Source: Falciphora oryzae
Taxonomy: Eukaryota > Ascomycota > Sordariomycetes > Magnaporthales > Magnaporthaceae
Assembly: GCA_000733355.1 (NCBI GenBank)
Contig: JNVV01000072.1
Span: forward strand, 62,001 to 126,000
Reading direction: 5' to 3'
DNA: 64,000 bases
In this document: positions 21,467 through 32,404 of the stretch, one piece after another
Layout of the letters: each line of letters begins with the position of its first letter
How positions within the stretch are numbered: position 1 is the first letter of the stretch
The notes under the pieces: model-generated
Database searches by the model: none
Seen by the model: only the letters and a program-made list of their open reading frames with translations
What the model was told of the DNA's origin: nothing
Program-made: the position numbers and the translations under genes

Positions 21467-22792
21467 CTAGCCCGCACGCGGCTTTCGTTCGAAAAGCATC
21501 GCCGGCAGGACCAGGCTCTCTGACGGATGCGGCAGCGACGGGCGCCGAAAGCTGCGGTCGTCGGCCCTAGTCTCTGCCTTCTCTCGATTGTCTCCTTGTC
21601 CCTCGGGTGATGGTGTGTGCCTGCGGGCCCCTCCACTTCCGTCTTCCACGTGTCGCATCCCGTCCTTTCTTGCCCCGTCTCCGGTGTCCGTGTTCTCGCT
21701 GGTCTCGACCGTCACATCCGTCTCTATCTCCACGTGTATCACCGGCGCAGTCTCCCTGAGCCCGGCTTCCAGGTCGACGGTCGTGAGATCCAGGGTGCCA
21801 CGGTCGCCGTTACCAATGACGGTGGCGCCACTCGGGCCGCGGTGGCGCGGGAAGCACGGGAGGCGCGGCAGCGGGATCGCCGGGTCGTCGCGCGACTTGG
21901 ACGGGTTAGGGTCTGTAGACGAGGAGGAGGCGATGACGACGTTGACGCGGCGGCTGTTGCCGCTGTAAACAGGCTGGGCCGAGGTCGGGACCGAGACCTC
22001 GCGGGAGCGGGTGATGTCGACGAGCCGATTCAGGATGCTGAACTCGAGCTTGAGCTTGACGCTATAGGCGAAGGCTTTATAGGCAGTTTGGATCGCGTAT
22101 TGCCCGCTGTACTGCAGCCCGAGGGTGGGGAGGTCGAGCAGGATCACGATAACGCTAACACAGATGAGGTGCGCCATGACGCGCCGGCGGGCCCGCAGGT
22201 CGAAGGTGCTGCCGCTCTCGCGCTCCAGGTGCAGGATCTTGGCCGTCTCGACGATGTAGATGGTCGAGATGACGAACTCCTGCACGGCGAAGAGAGTGAC
22301 CTGCACGCTTTCGAAGGCGCCGTACGCGGCCACGAACGGCTCGGGGTTGCTGCTGCTGGAACCAAAGACGAGGGCCGACACGGGCACGTCGCAGATGACG
22401 GCGTCGATGATAATCATGTACAGGACGGCGCGCAGGCGGCGGTGGCTGTGCACGACGAAGTGCAGGCGCGACCACAGGACGAGGGACTGGAACAGCACCA
22501 TGCCACACCAGCCGGTGAAGCAGAGGGAGACCCAGACGTAGACGGATTGGGGCCAGGACGGTAATGCGTTGAGGTATTTGCAAAGAAAGCCGACCGAGTA
22601 GGGCACGATGAAACCGGTGGCGAGCACGAAAAACCAGAAGTAGTCGCCGCTCCGCCGTTTAAAGGTCGCCGGGATGATAAAGGCCAGTTCGACGACATTA
22701 TAGAGCGCCGTCGCCAGGAAAATCACCACGATCAAGGCGTTGGTCCCGCGCGGCGGGTTGGTCGCCGTAATGCCGTTGTCCTTAACATCCAT
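21467..22792 (-). CDS. DUF7703-type integral membrane protein
   Basis: Single-exon frame of 441 residues. The first 270 residues hold about seven hydrophobic helices, beginning with ALIVVIFLATALYNVVELAF (residues 19-38) and followed by segments near 50-70, 83-107, 123-143, 160-180, 205-225 and 233-250. This is the arrangement of the fungal DUF7703 membrane family, which has no proven biochemical role. The remaining 170 residues are a hydrophilic, Ser/Thr/Pro/Asp-rich tail, probably cytoplasmic. The GC-rich third positions and long intact frame support a living gene. A receptor-like role is possible from topology alone and is not shown. Confidence 0.82.
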   Translation of the reverse strand: MDVKDNGITATNPPRGTNALIVVIFLATALYNVVELAFIIPATFKRRSGDYFWFFVLATGFIVPYSVGFLCKYLNALPSWPQSVYVWVSLCFTGWCGMVLFQSLVLWSRLHFVVHSHRRLRAVLYMIIIDAVICDVPVSALVFGSSSSNPEPFVAAYGAFESVQVTLFAVQEFVISTIYIVETAKILHLERESGSTFDLRARRRVMAHLICVSVIVILLDLPTLGLQYSGQYAIQTAYKAFAYSVKLKLEFSILNRLVDITRSREVSVPTSAQPVYSGNSRRVNVVIASSSSTDPNPSKSRDDPAIPLPRLPCFPRHRGPSGATVIGNGDRGTLDLTTVDLEAGLRETAPVIHVEIETDVTVETSENTDTGDGARKDGMRHVEDGSGGARRHTPSPEGQGDNREKAETRADDRSFRRPSLPHPSESLVLPAMLFERKPRAG

Positions 22793-23963
22793 GGCGGCGT
22801 TGTTTGTCGATGCAGCAGCGGCGATGCCTCGTCCGGCCGGCCTGCAGGTGAGGGGACGCAGAAGCGCGGAAGGGGAAGAACAAAGGCAAGGAAAATCCCA
22901 AAGCGAGGCGGCATGACACCCATGAGCATGCGCCGTTCGAGAAAACTAGTCTCAGAAAAGGCAAAAAGAAAGCCTCCACCCGGACACATGCAAGCCCATC
23001 GTTGGTCCGGGGGCAGCCTGGCTCCCGGCTGCCTCAAGCTGCGAGCCACCCGTCTTTCCTTGCCTTGATCCCATGGAAGATCCTGACCGCTGTCCTGCCC
23101 ACTGGTCTGCTTGTCGATTGGGGGTCGCTGGAACGGCTAAGGGCGGCGCACCAACGAAGCCGCCATCGGAACATAGTTATTTTATGCTCCCCTTGTCCCG
23201 GCCACTTCGCCATAATATTCGGGTTTTCAGTCCGGATACCGAGAGGCTTCGTGCTTTCGCAGCCCCGACGCCAGAGGCGAAAGAAATCGCAGCCCAGGTG
23301 CCTGAATTTCTAGGACCAGAGGAGACAGCTCGGAGAAATGACTCGGCAAGCTTTTGCGATGGCCCCGGGTTTCCTTATGCGTATGCAAGTAGAGGTAGGT
23401 GTAGGTAGTAATTACAACCGGCAGGGGTAGGCCTTGGGATAGGGCCGTCGACCTTCACATTGGAAGCAGGGGACTCGGGAGGGGGATCCCACACCTGTGG
23501 TCTAAACTCAGGCCGAGTTGGTCTCGCCGCCGTTTTGTCGCATCTAAAACGCCAACAATATCTGCGAAGGGGCCTGCCCGTCCTAACGTGGTCGGGCCCT
23601 CCGTAACAGTACCTAGGTAATTGATAATTGAGGGCTGACCCGCAGTGTGCGTGTGTGGTTACCTCCCACCTTTGCGGCCTGATGTCCTGCATCCCGAGAT
23701 ACCCACCGAAACCCCACAGATGGGCAGTTCCGTTTGTTGTTTCCGTAAAAGCCTGCTGCTCCTGCCCTTTCTCTGTTTGGCGGGGAGCTCCAACCAATAA
23801 CGTCGGAATCCCACTGAAGGGTTGCTCCTTGCTTTCCTTCCAGTGAGGGGCCCAGCACCTTCCCCCATTCCCATTTCCCTTCTCCAGCCCCGCGCAGGCA
23901 ATTGCGACGACGCCGACTTGAACCCCTTCATTCTTTTCTCGGCCCCCGCCCCGTCTTTTCATC
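22793..23963. promoter_or_regulatory. Shared divergent upstream region
   Basis: About 1.17 kb between the minus-strand DUF7703 gene and the plus-strand alpha-kinase gene; it must hold both promoters. No gene or clear factor site recognised. Confidence 0.4.
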
Positions 23964-24944
23964 ATGGGCCGCATCTGCGCCGGCTGCGGGCGCGACCTGC
24001 CGCAGACGTCCTACACGCCAAACCAGTGGTCCAAGGGCTACGGCTACTCGCGCTGCGCCGGCTGCGTTCACGGCCACTACTCCGACACCTCGGCTGCCCA
24101 GCAATCCGATGCCGGCCGCTACAACCTCTCCTCGCACGCCTCGTACACCTACGATGCCCTAGAGAACCCTTTCGCCTCCGGCGCGTTTCGTTGGGTCGCC
24201 AAAGGGAGCTACACCGAGGGCCCGCGCCAGGGCCAAGCCAGCGTTCTGAAATGGTTCAAGACGGGCGCTGTCTTTGAAGACGACTACTTCGCTCTAGATA
24301 TCAAGGCGTCCAGTAAAGCCTTGGAGATTGTGAACCGCTTCAACCAGCTGGGTGTTGTGGACAAGACCGTCAAGATCAACGTGCCCAATGTCTGGGTGTT
24401 TGAGGATGATGCTGGTCCCTGGTCTCGCCAGAAAGGGCTGAGCGAGCCCTTCATCCAAAACTACCAAAAGTTCAACAGCAACACTGGCTGGAACGACGAG
24501 ACGCGGCCGTGGGCACGGGCGATGCAGGCATTGAGTCGTAAGTACACCATCTTCTTCCACAGCTCGAGAAAGGTCGTATACCCCGGAACTCACATTCCTG
24601 TGTTTCTTTTGTTGGTCTTAGACTTCAGCTACCACATCTCCGGCGGCAACTACGTCCTCTGCGACCTGCAGGGCGGCATCTACCAGCACGAGCTCGTCCT
24701 GTCCGACCCCGTCATCCTGTCCCAGACCCGCGAGTACGGCGTGACCGACCTCGGCCCGAATGGCATCAGCTCCTTCTTCAGCCAGCATTCCTGCAACAGC
24801 TACTGCCGCCCTAACTGGACCAAGCCGGCCAGTCCGCGGACCTACTTCGACCCGGTCCCGGGCACGACCATGATCCGTCGCTCGGTGCCTCCGGCCATGT
24901 CCAAACCCAACAGCACCCGCTATTACGGCGGCTATTGCTATTGA
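23964..24944 (+). CDS. Alpha-kinase (MHCK/EF2K-type) domain protein with N-terminal Zn-binding motif
   Basis: Two exons, 23964-24537 and 24622-24944, encode 298 residues. The 84-nt intron (GTAAGT..TTAG) is a multiple of three and can be read through, but removing it restores the join LSHFSYHISGGNYVLCDLQG. Residues 5-37 hold CAGC and CAGC pairs (C5, C8, C31, C34), a probable zinc ribbon seen in fungal alpha-kinases. The kinase domain follows, with an invariant-type Lys in SVLKWF (about residue 94), GGNYVLCDLQG for the metal/ATP loop, and the C-terminal zinc site SQHSCNSYC. Alpha-kinases phosphorylate Ser/Thr, often in helices. The substrate is unknown. Length suits a minimal single-domain kinase. 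Confidence 0.88.
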   Translation: MGRICAGCGRDLPQTSYTPNQWSKGYGYSRCAGCVHGHYSDTSAAQQSDAGRYNLSSHASYTYDALENPFASGAFRWVAKGSYTEGPRQGQASVLKWFKTGAVFEDDYFALDIKASSKALEIVNRFNQLGVVDKTVKINVPNVWVFEDDAGPWSRQKGLSEPFIQNYQKFNSNTGWNDETRPWARAMQALSRKYTIFFHSSRKVVYPGTHIPVFLLLVLDFSYHISGGNYVLCDLQGGIYQHELVLSDPVILSQTREYGVTDLGPNGISSFFSQHSCNSYCRPNWTKPASPRTYFDPVPGTTMIRRSVPPAMSKPNSTRYYGGYCY

Positions 24945-26767
24945 GGGGCTCACGAGCACGACGAGTGGATGATGGATTCGCATACGAGCTAGCGAGGGGG
25001 AGCATGGCCTTTGGGTGTGCAAGGTCGAGGGGGGTATACTTGACATACTTCCAGGCCTTCTCGTGGGCGACATTAGAGGTGATGGGAGGCTCTCCGCCAG
25101 CTTGAGGTGTGGGTTGGGTGGCCATTGGAGGCGGGGTTAGTGTTTTCTCGGATTTCTCAGGCATGGTGCAAGTTCTGCCCCTCACGAACTCACGAAGGGA
25201 AACGGAACGACCCCAACCCGAGGGGCCAGATAACGATGGGAAGGGAAACCGTATCAGGCATAGTAACCGTATCTAAGCAGGAAGTGGGACTGGTTTAAAG
25301 GCACTGCCACGGTGCTTTTGGCGTGCGAACCACCAATCGAAATCCTGACAAATCGCCAAGCGAGGCCAATAAATGCAGAAGACTGCACGCCTGAATGGCC
25401 TTGGTATGTGCAGGTCACTTGCAGCAACGCGGTGCCACTTACAAACATGCCTGAATAAAACGCATGCTACATGCACCCGTCCCCATTTAAAGCTTCCATT
25501 ACCCACTGGAACCCAGGAAATAAGGGCAAAAAAAAAAAAAAAAAAAAAAGCTTAAAACACACAATGTCCGCAGTTCCCTTCCTTACATCCTGAAATCCTA
25601 CCAGACGGTGAACTTTTATCGCAGAGTAGAGGGCACGCAGTAGGCCTAAAAGGACCCACTTCCTTTGTGACAACCTTCCTCCCCACCAACGCCGTTTATA
25701 TGACTCGGCTTGTCATGATCTCAAGTTGCGCCTATCTGGTAAAAATTGAACCAATACCGTAAGTATCCGATTTTCCCGCACATGCGTTAACAAAGACACA
25801 CAAGGTCAACCAGCTGGGCAAACCCCGTAAAGGAGCTCAGCCGTCCCCACCGATGCCGCCCCCCAATCCGGAGCCCGTCGTCTCAACTGCGGACGTGAGT
25901 GAGAGTTGGTTATTACTAGCTGTGTGCATGGCAAAGCGCATTAGAGGTTTGGCGGCAGCCGAGATGTAAGAATTGGGTGGCATTTAATGAGGAGTGTAAA
26001 TTGTACTAGATAGAAGCAATCTATCAATCACACGCCTTCTGATACGATACAGGGTTTCTTCGGGGGCCTATTTTGTCATTATTATTATACACTTTCAAGA
26101 GACGAGACGTACCAAGCCGGCGTGACAGGTTTGATCCGAGTCGTATTTCCCGGAAATCGCGTTTAGCTTTCGGCGCCACCAGCGTGGACACGAGAGGCAC
26201 CTCAAACCTTAGTACCGTGATTACATACGAAAGTAATCGCCTGCCCTCAGGTACCCTACTAGCCCCCCATGCTCCCGCTATCCCAAATACGGCTAGATCG
26301 ATGAGGGTTTTAATCCCTTTTTCGGAAAGGTACTTACACAATTCTACCAATCAATTGATTCCGTCAAGTCTCCGTAGTAGAGCGTCCAAGGGCCCCTTAC
26401 TAGTGCGGAACGTGGATGTGGGCTACTACTTGGGCATTACATCTAGTACGTACTCGTGCTGGCTGTCAATGCTTACACTCCTAAGCGTTATCCCTCGCCC
26501 GCTCCGCGGTAGCGACGAAAGCGGCCCCTGGCCAAGCTCTTCAGTCCACGTATCTTGTGCCGGTCCTGTCGATTTAAACACCTTCCACATCAAGGACGGC
26601 GTGTGGCCAGAGCCACTGACCAATAACCCCTGGAACCGAAGCCGAGGACATAATCCCGGTCCCTGAAAGAGAAGAGAATGGCGTTTGCAAGCAGCGACCC
26701 GTTAAGGCTCAAGTTATAGCTTTGCCGTCTTAAATTTGCCTTCTGCAGAAAATAACACGTGTTAATA
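24945..26767. other. Gene-poor stretch
   Basis: No supported gene. About 20 A in a row lie near 25530. Open frames on both strands at 26024-26666 overlap one another and resemble no family I know. Confidence 0.5.
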
Positions 26768-26772
26768 GAAGA

Positions 26773-27072
26773 TGTTGGACTGCACTGGCCTGTGCAGGCA
26801 ATCGGTAGAGCTCAGAGAGGGCCGGATCCTCGGATCCCGTGATCTCTGATCACGGGATTCGAGGGCCCGCAAGCCCGCGGAGGCTGGGAGCAGGGGAACG
26901 GCCCTTTGGTAATCTGTATCGTGTATATATAGCCTTCCTCCTACTCCCTCTCTGGCAGATAGATTCCTTTCCTCTTCGTGCACAATACTAGATCGATCTT
27001 CTGATATAAAGGATCGTTGTTCACCCCATTTGGAGATCTCCGTGCCCACAGGAGTACATACTCCTACCAACA
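26773..27072 (+). mobile_element. Solo LTR, family B, copy 1 (300 bp)
   Basis: Starts TGTTGGACTGCAC, ends CTACCAACA, and is flanked by GAAGA on both sides. It contains a palindrome around CCGTGATCTCTGATCACGG, a TATA-like GTATATATAG and a conserved tail. The same family occurs at 31865-32165 and 34386-34685. No internal region is left, so it arose by LTR-LTR recombination. Confidence 0.9.
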
Positions 27073-27154
27073 GAAGAGAACTAAAAATTGGACTGCTATG
27101 CCACATATGTTGATCCTAACAGCTTTTAGAAACAATTTAAAAAGAGCGAACTTA

Positions 27155-27883
27155 GGGCGTGTTTGGTTGTGGCTGGTTTTTTGTTTTTTGACCCTGGACC
27201 GGTTTTTTGCACACGGATACTCCCGAAATAAGCGTAACTAGGAGCCTTGCAATAAAAAATATACCTTTTTTTTCTCCATTTTTACCGGTATCACATTTGC
27301 AAACCAATTTCCTATTTAGGCAATGACAAAAAAAAAAAGCATTTATTACTATTTAATCTTGTCACAGCGGGTAGGGGCTAGAGAAATTGGAGTAGCAGGA
27401 AGATGGTATTCGGAAGGAAGCTAGGCCGGAGGCTTGGGGCCTGGAAAATCTCTATCTACTGTGGCCTGGAGGCCCGTGTAGAGGGCCTGGGCACGTGGCC
27501 CCTTGGGTGCCGTGACGAATCTTATTTGCGCGTGCTGGGCTCTTTTAGGGGTGGCCCTTTCGGGGTTCGAATATTTTCTAAGGCAAAAGCTTTTCGAAAG
27601 GCGGGAGGTGCTTGGCTTTATATATTGGTCGTGCCAAAGTCCCTGGTTAGGCGGCAAAGGGGGTGGCAAACGAGGTGGCATAGGAGGTGGCACAGGGGAT
27701 GGCGAAGGCTAGTGCCAACGCGACTCGTAGGCCTGGTCAAAAAGATACTTCTGGCAGGTCTTCGGGATGATTTTCACAAGGGCCAGGGAGCCCCTGGCAC
27801 GGATCCGCGAACCGATAAACAAGCGGTTTCTAAAATAGTAACTATGGAAAAAACAAAAAACACCTCTCTAACCAAACACGCCC
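27155..27883. mobile_element. MITE-like element with TTA target duplication (PIF/Harbinger type)
   Basis: Ends GGGCGTGTTTGGTT and its reverse complement form 14-bp perfect inverted repeats, which continue imperfectly (TTTTTTGTTTTTT shared) to about 40 bp. TTA flanks both sides (27152-27154 and 27884-27886). The 729-bp interior shows no transposase, so it is non-autonomous. The 3-bp TTA duplication suggests the Harbinger superfamily. It ends 22 bp from the HET gene stop, in its probable 3' untranslated region. Confidence 0.78.
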
Positions 27884-27905
27884 TTAATAGTCGGCCTTCG
27901 AAATA

Positions 27906-30900
27906 TCAGATGACACGAGCTCGCTCGGTTCCGCAGTCCAGTGCCAGATGAGTCTTGCGGACGGTAGCGGCGCCGAGTCTTTCATACTCGATGTGCGCGG
28001 CCCTCCCCTGCGCTGGCGAAACAACTAGGATGTAATATGCTTCGTCCCCCCCTTGGCTTTCCGACGACAACGGCAATTCCTTGCCGACCACGATACATTT
28101 TAGGTTCCAGGTATCGGCTGTGCGCCAGGTGTCCAGGATGAGGAGACTTCGGTTGAGCAATATCTCGTCCGTGAACGCCGTGACGGGTGCTGTCAGCTCG
28201 ACTGGCTCCGTGCTAGTATCCAAAGAGATGTCGCGGTTCCACTCGACCTCGTTCGGTGCCACGTCTAAATAGTCGATGGGTCCCATGTACGCCATCCACG
28301 ACCACGTCGGCACCGGTCGGCACGGATTTTTGATCCACTGGAGGAGCGAGTCGCTCGGCCGCCGCCACAGGAGGCTGCGGTGGAGGTATTCGACTTTGGC
28401 AAAGACGCCAAAGGCGACAGGCGACCGCATCTCATCGGCCAGGCGGCGCTCCACGCCGGCAACGGCGGCCGGCCGGTCGGTGGCGTGTGTGAGCTCCAGC
28501 CGCGAGTACGTCTTGAAGATGGCCTGGAAGACGCGGTGCCGTGTGTTGTCAGCGGTCGCCTGTGTCAAGGCGAGCTTGGGAAACTGCGGATCTCCAAGGA
28601 ACCTGGCTTCTTGACTGGAGAGGGAATTGTCAATGAGCAATGAGTGAAAGGGCCGGGAAGAAGGGGATATGACATACTTGTTTAACAGCGATAGGCTTTC
28701 ACAGTGGATACCGCGGCCGCACTCCCAGTACGTCTGGCCGGCGCTGAAGTGGATCGTCCGCCGCGCCAGCGCCCGCTCCTGCAGGACCCAGCCGCGACGG
28801 CTGAGGCCGGCGTCCTCGACGTCGCCTTGAAAGTCGTCGACCGTCATGCATAGATACAGCGGAGCGCCCGACGGCGCGAGCAGTGCTACAGACCGGGTCG
28901 GCGGCGGCGATTTCAGGAACCCGGTGTCTGGCCCCTCGGCGGCTGTGGCGGCGATGACGCAGTACGCCGATGAGAAGACGGTCTCCATGCGCCCGGATTC
29001 CCGTTTCCAGTCGTCGCGATCGTCCTGCAAGATGCACAGAGAGTCGATCCAGAGATAGCGCTGGCCAATCGCGCGCGTAACCTTGACGGCGTCTTGAAAC
29101 GTTTTGCCGAGCTCGGCCAAGTCGATGCGCCGGCGGCGCTCCTCTAGGTTGGCTGCAAGGGTACAGCTTCGCTTTGTTTCCTCGCTCGGCTTACCCCAGC
29201 AGTGGGAAAGGGCTACGTACCGGCCGCGGTCCGATGCCTTTGTGCAGACGAGACGCAGAAGGCCCAGATGCTCCTTTTCGTCCCCTACATCGATCAACCT
29301 GGTCGGCAAGGCAGTCTGGTACTCGGTGCGACAGCCGAATTCGACGTGACGGTCATCGCAAAGCCGCAACCAGCTACGAAGTAGCCGGTAATACGAAGGA
29401 CTAGGCCTCTCCAGGAGTTGTGGTGGCCCGATCTGAACCGTGTTATCCCCTCCCCACTTAGGCCCGACGCACATCCTTATCACGGGCCGACTCTTCCCGT
29501 CCGCCCAAAGGTTTGTCCCTTCTTTGCGCACTCTGACTGGCCGACTCGACGCTGTCCCACGCGGCCAGATCGCCCAATATAGCATTTTGCAAACGTCGCA
29601 GTTCTCGGACTTCGTGACTGGGCTAACGAAGAGCTCAAAGTCATCGTCGAGGAGCCGGAGCGCGCTACAGCCGTCACACAACCTAGGCGACGGCCATTGA
29701 CATTCCTCGGCTGCCTGGCCTTCGGCCCAGAATTTCTTGGCGAAGGTGTTATCCACGGACCGCAGCCACATGCTGTCCTTGGACTGGCCACCAAAGAGAG
29801 CGCGAGCGAGGCCTTCCGATCCCCTCTTATCAGTCCCTCCGCCCCTGGACGATGCGTTCTGGCGGCGCACAGCAGCGCCGTCTTCCCCGTTCGCCGGACT
29901 AAGAGCACAGCCCAACGGCGTGTAGTTCTTTACGTGGGCTTCGACCCAGTTCTCGACATCGACGAGCTCAAAGGAGCCGAAATCCTCCTTGCTGCTGAAC
30001 GTGTCCCTCGGCGCCTCGGCCATCTTAGTTCGATGGAAAGGATGATTGTAACTCGCGTCGTTTGGGGTCTCGGTCGGCTTTCTCTGCTCGATCCACGCCA
30101 AGTGTGACTTCAGCTCGTCGAGGCTTAACAGGGTGTCCCGGCCAAAGTCAAGCCCAGAGAGACGGTGAAGCGGTAGCGCCCGCGCGTCGAGCGACTGGAC
30201 CGCATCCCAGCGTTCGGTAAGCATAACGTCGACACGGCGCAGCACCTCACGCGGGAAGTCGTACCAGGCCGCTTTTATAGCCGCTGGTCCTAACTTCAGA
30301 ACTCGCTGGTCGATTTGGCCTTTATGAACAAGAGAAGGTCATGAGACGCGTTCTCATCCGCTGCTCTCTCCAGAACACAGCTCATGAGGAAAATTATAAG
30401 CGCCTTGTAGAGAGGCCGCTCGCGAAGATAAGGATGATTGTCGTCGTCGTCGCCGCCCTCGCGTTGCCCCGCAGAGCGGTGTAGCGTAAGTTGTAGAGCC
30501 ACCCTGATCAGAAGCCACAGCGGTGACCTGCGCCAGGAGAACTCGGTCTCGTCCTCGTGAGCCTGGGACCAGACTTCCAGGAGCGTTTCCTCTCTGCTGT
30601 GTTTGTATATGCGCGCCGGTTTATCCGTGAGACTGCGGCCGATGCCGCGTAGCACGCCCATGACCATGTCATTGACCAGCCTCGGGTTCCCCTGGTCATC
30701 ACGGGACGGTGTCAGTTTCACCAGGCCACCGGGCAATACAGTGTGGCTTACAGGAATCTGGGAGTCCCCGCCATCGTCAGACTGGCCCGCTGTATCTAGT
30801 TCCAGCTGGCTGAGGACGTTCAAAAATGGTTGCAGGAATGCAGGGTCGATTACGCGGCGCCGGGCGACGGCGACGGCGCGGGTGGGGAAGCAGCGGCGGA

Positions 30901-31455
30901 GCCGCCCCTCGCAGCCCGTGACGATGTCGTCCGGGGCGAGGAGTTCCAGTGACTCGAACCACATGTCGGCGCCCACCCGGGTGGCGAGGAGGCCAGCATT
31001 CTGGCGATAAATGTGCACTGATAGGCAATCTAAGTTTTCATGTTTCAGCTCATAACCTTGCCGTGCTCCGCCGCTCGTGCCGCTCATCAGTGTGTCTGCG
31101 TTGAAGAGAGTGCCGTACCATTTTCCCCAAGATCCACCATCTGCCGTCCGAGTACATCCGCACGAAAGCCTCTGTTTTCCTCTTCCCGACCGTCCATCAT
31201 GCACCGCAGCATCCGGATGCAGCGATCGAGCGTCGGGATCTGCGTGGCGTCGAGGCACATGCGAAATCGCGTCAGGGCATGGTAGACCGTCTCTAGTAGG
31301 TTCCATTCGTTTGACGCACAGCTGCTGTCGGGATGCGGGAGCTTCGGAGGGAGGAAAATGTGGCGGATTAGGAAGTACAAGGAATCGTCCGTCTTCGGGA
31401 TGGGTTTTCTGTTTCCTTCCTTGAGCTGCGAGAGATGGGCTTTGAGACTGGCCAT
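27906..31455 (-). CDS. DUF6606-HET chimera: N-terminal half of a giant DUF3638-family protein joined to a HET domain (one frameshift)
   Basis: Starts at ATG 31455. Exon 1 (31455-31119) gives the family start with FLIRHIFLPPKLP. A 62-nt intron (31118-31057) joins LGENG to YELKHENLDCLSVHI. DUF6606 continues (RRSPLWLLIRVALQL) to LFIKAK near 30315, where one base is missing from an A run. The next frame resumes the family pattern DQRVLKLGPAAIK, then RDTLLSLDELKSHLAWIE and ENWVEAHV (about 29940). After about 75 unassigned residues comes a Cys-rich pre-HET part (LCDGCSAL, CDVC) and a HET domain (about 29220-28780) with YVALSHCWG, RYLWIDSLCILQDD and IAATAA. A 63-nt intron (28677-28615, GTATGT..CCAG) can be read through. 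The spliced length is one base short of a whole number of codons (1142), matching a single deletion. HET domains trigger incompatibility cell death in fungi. A sequencing error at the A run cannot be excluded. Confidence 0.8.
30313..30317 (-). other. Single-base frameshift site in the DUF6606-HET gene
   Basis: On the minus strand GCCAAATCGACC would need one more A to keep the family reading IKAKIDQRVLKLG in one frame. Without it the frame stops two codons after TSEF. Confidence 0.65.
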
Positions 31456-31864
31456 AGTTCACGATTGCTAGGGCGACCGCTCGTGCTTCTCTTCTCGTCT
31501 CGTTTGCCGCGGAACACCGTACTAAGTCAAGACCCCCGTTTTCCGACCCCCCCCACTTTCCGCCACCCCGCTCCAACCACGACGCACCTTTTTATACTAG
31601 CGACAATAAATCCAAATAAAATCGCAAGAATACGTACGAAGGAGTAAACGAAAGCTAAATTTTTGGGCTTTCTAAAACTGCTATACGCGTAATTTCAAAT
31701 TTTCGGTAACGTGTATAATCCGGAATTGAAAAGAAAAGTGGAAAAAACGGACCCACCTTTTTAAATTTGTAATAATAAATTAAAATAAAATCGTAAAAAT
31801 ACATAAAATATATAAACAGAAAATTGAATTTTCGGGCTTTTATTGTATATTAAATTTGCATTTC

Positions 31865-32165
31865 TGTTGGATTGCACTGGCCTGTGCAGGCAATCGGCAG
31901 AGCCCAGAGAGAGTCGGATCCTCCGGTCCCGTGATCTCTGATCACGGGATCCGAGGACCCGCAAGCCCGCGGAGGCTGGGAGCAGGGGAAGGCCCCTTTG
32001 GTGATCTGGATCGTGTATATATAGCCTCCCTTCTGCCCCCTCTCTGGCAGATAGATTCCTTTCCTCTTCGTGCACAAGAATAGATTGATCCTTTGATATA
32101 AAGGATCGTTGTTCACCCTCTTTGGAGATCTCCGAGCCCGACAGGAGTACCAACTCCTACCAACA
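31865..32165 (+). mobile_element. Solo LTR, family B, copy 2 (301 bp)
   Basis: TGTTGGATTGCAC..CTACCAACA flanked by ATTTC on both sides (31860-31864 and 32166-32170). It interrupts the left arm of the palindromic element. Confidence 0.92.
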
Positions 32166-32404
32166 ATTTCCGTATATTTTTTATAATTAAATATTTAAGT
32201 TTGAAAATAAAAATAAAAAATACATATTAAATATAAAGGAAATAAAAACGTATATAACTTTTTTAATTTACGGTTTTTATTTTCGGGGTATTTTGTATAA
32301 AATAAATATTATAAACCCGTTTTATTTTAATTAACCGAATAGTAATTCTATTTTCCTCCATTTAAATAAAAACAATTTTACTATTTATTAATAAAATATT
32401 TATA

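Noticed and set aside
21617..22564. Plus-strand open frame of 315 codons opposite the DUF7703 gene
   Set aside because: No hydrophobic helices or motifs and biased to Arg/Ala/Gly/Asp. The minus strand gives a clear seven-helix protein.
26024..26666. Pair of opposite-strand open frames (108 and 197 codons)
   Set aside because: They overlap each other, show no family resemblance and no clear splice or start context.
31087..31576. Start of the DUF6606 gene at 31576 in the frame lacking the family N-terminus
   Set aside because: The true N-terminus (FLIRHIFLPPKLP) lies in the other frame from ATG 31455 and is joined by the 62-nt intron.
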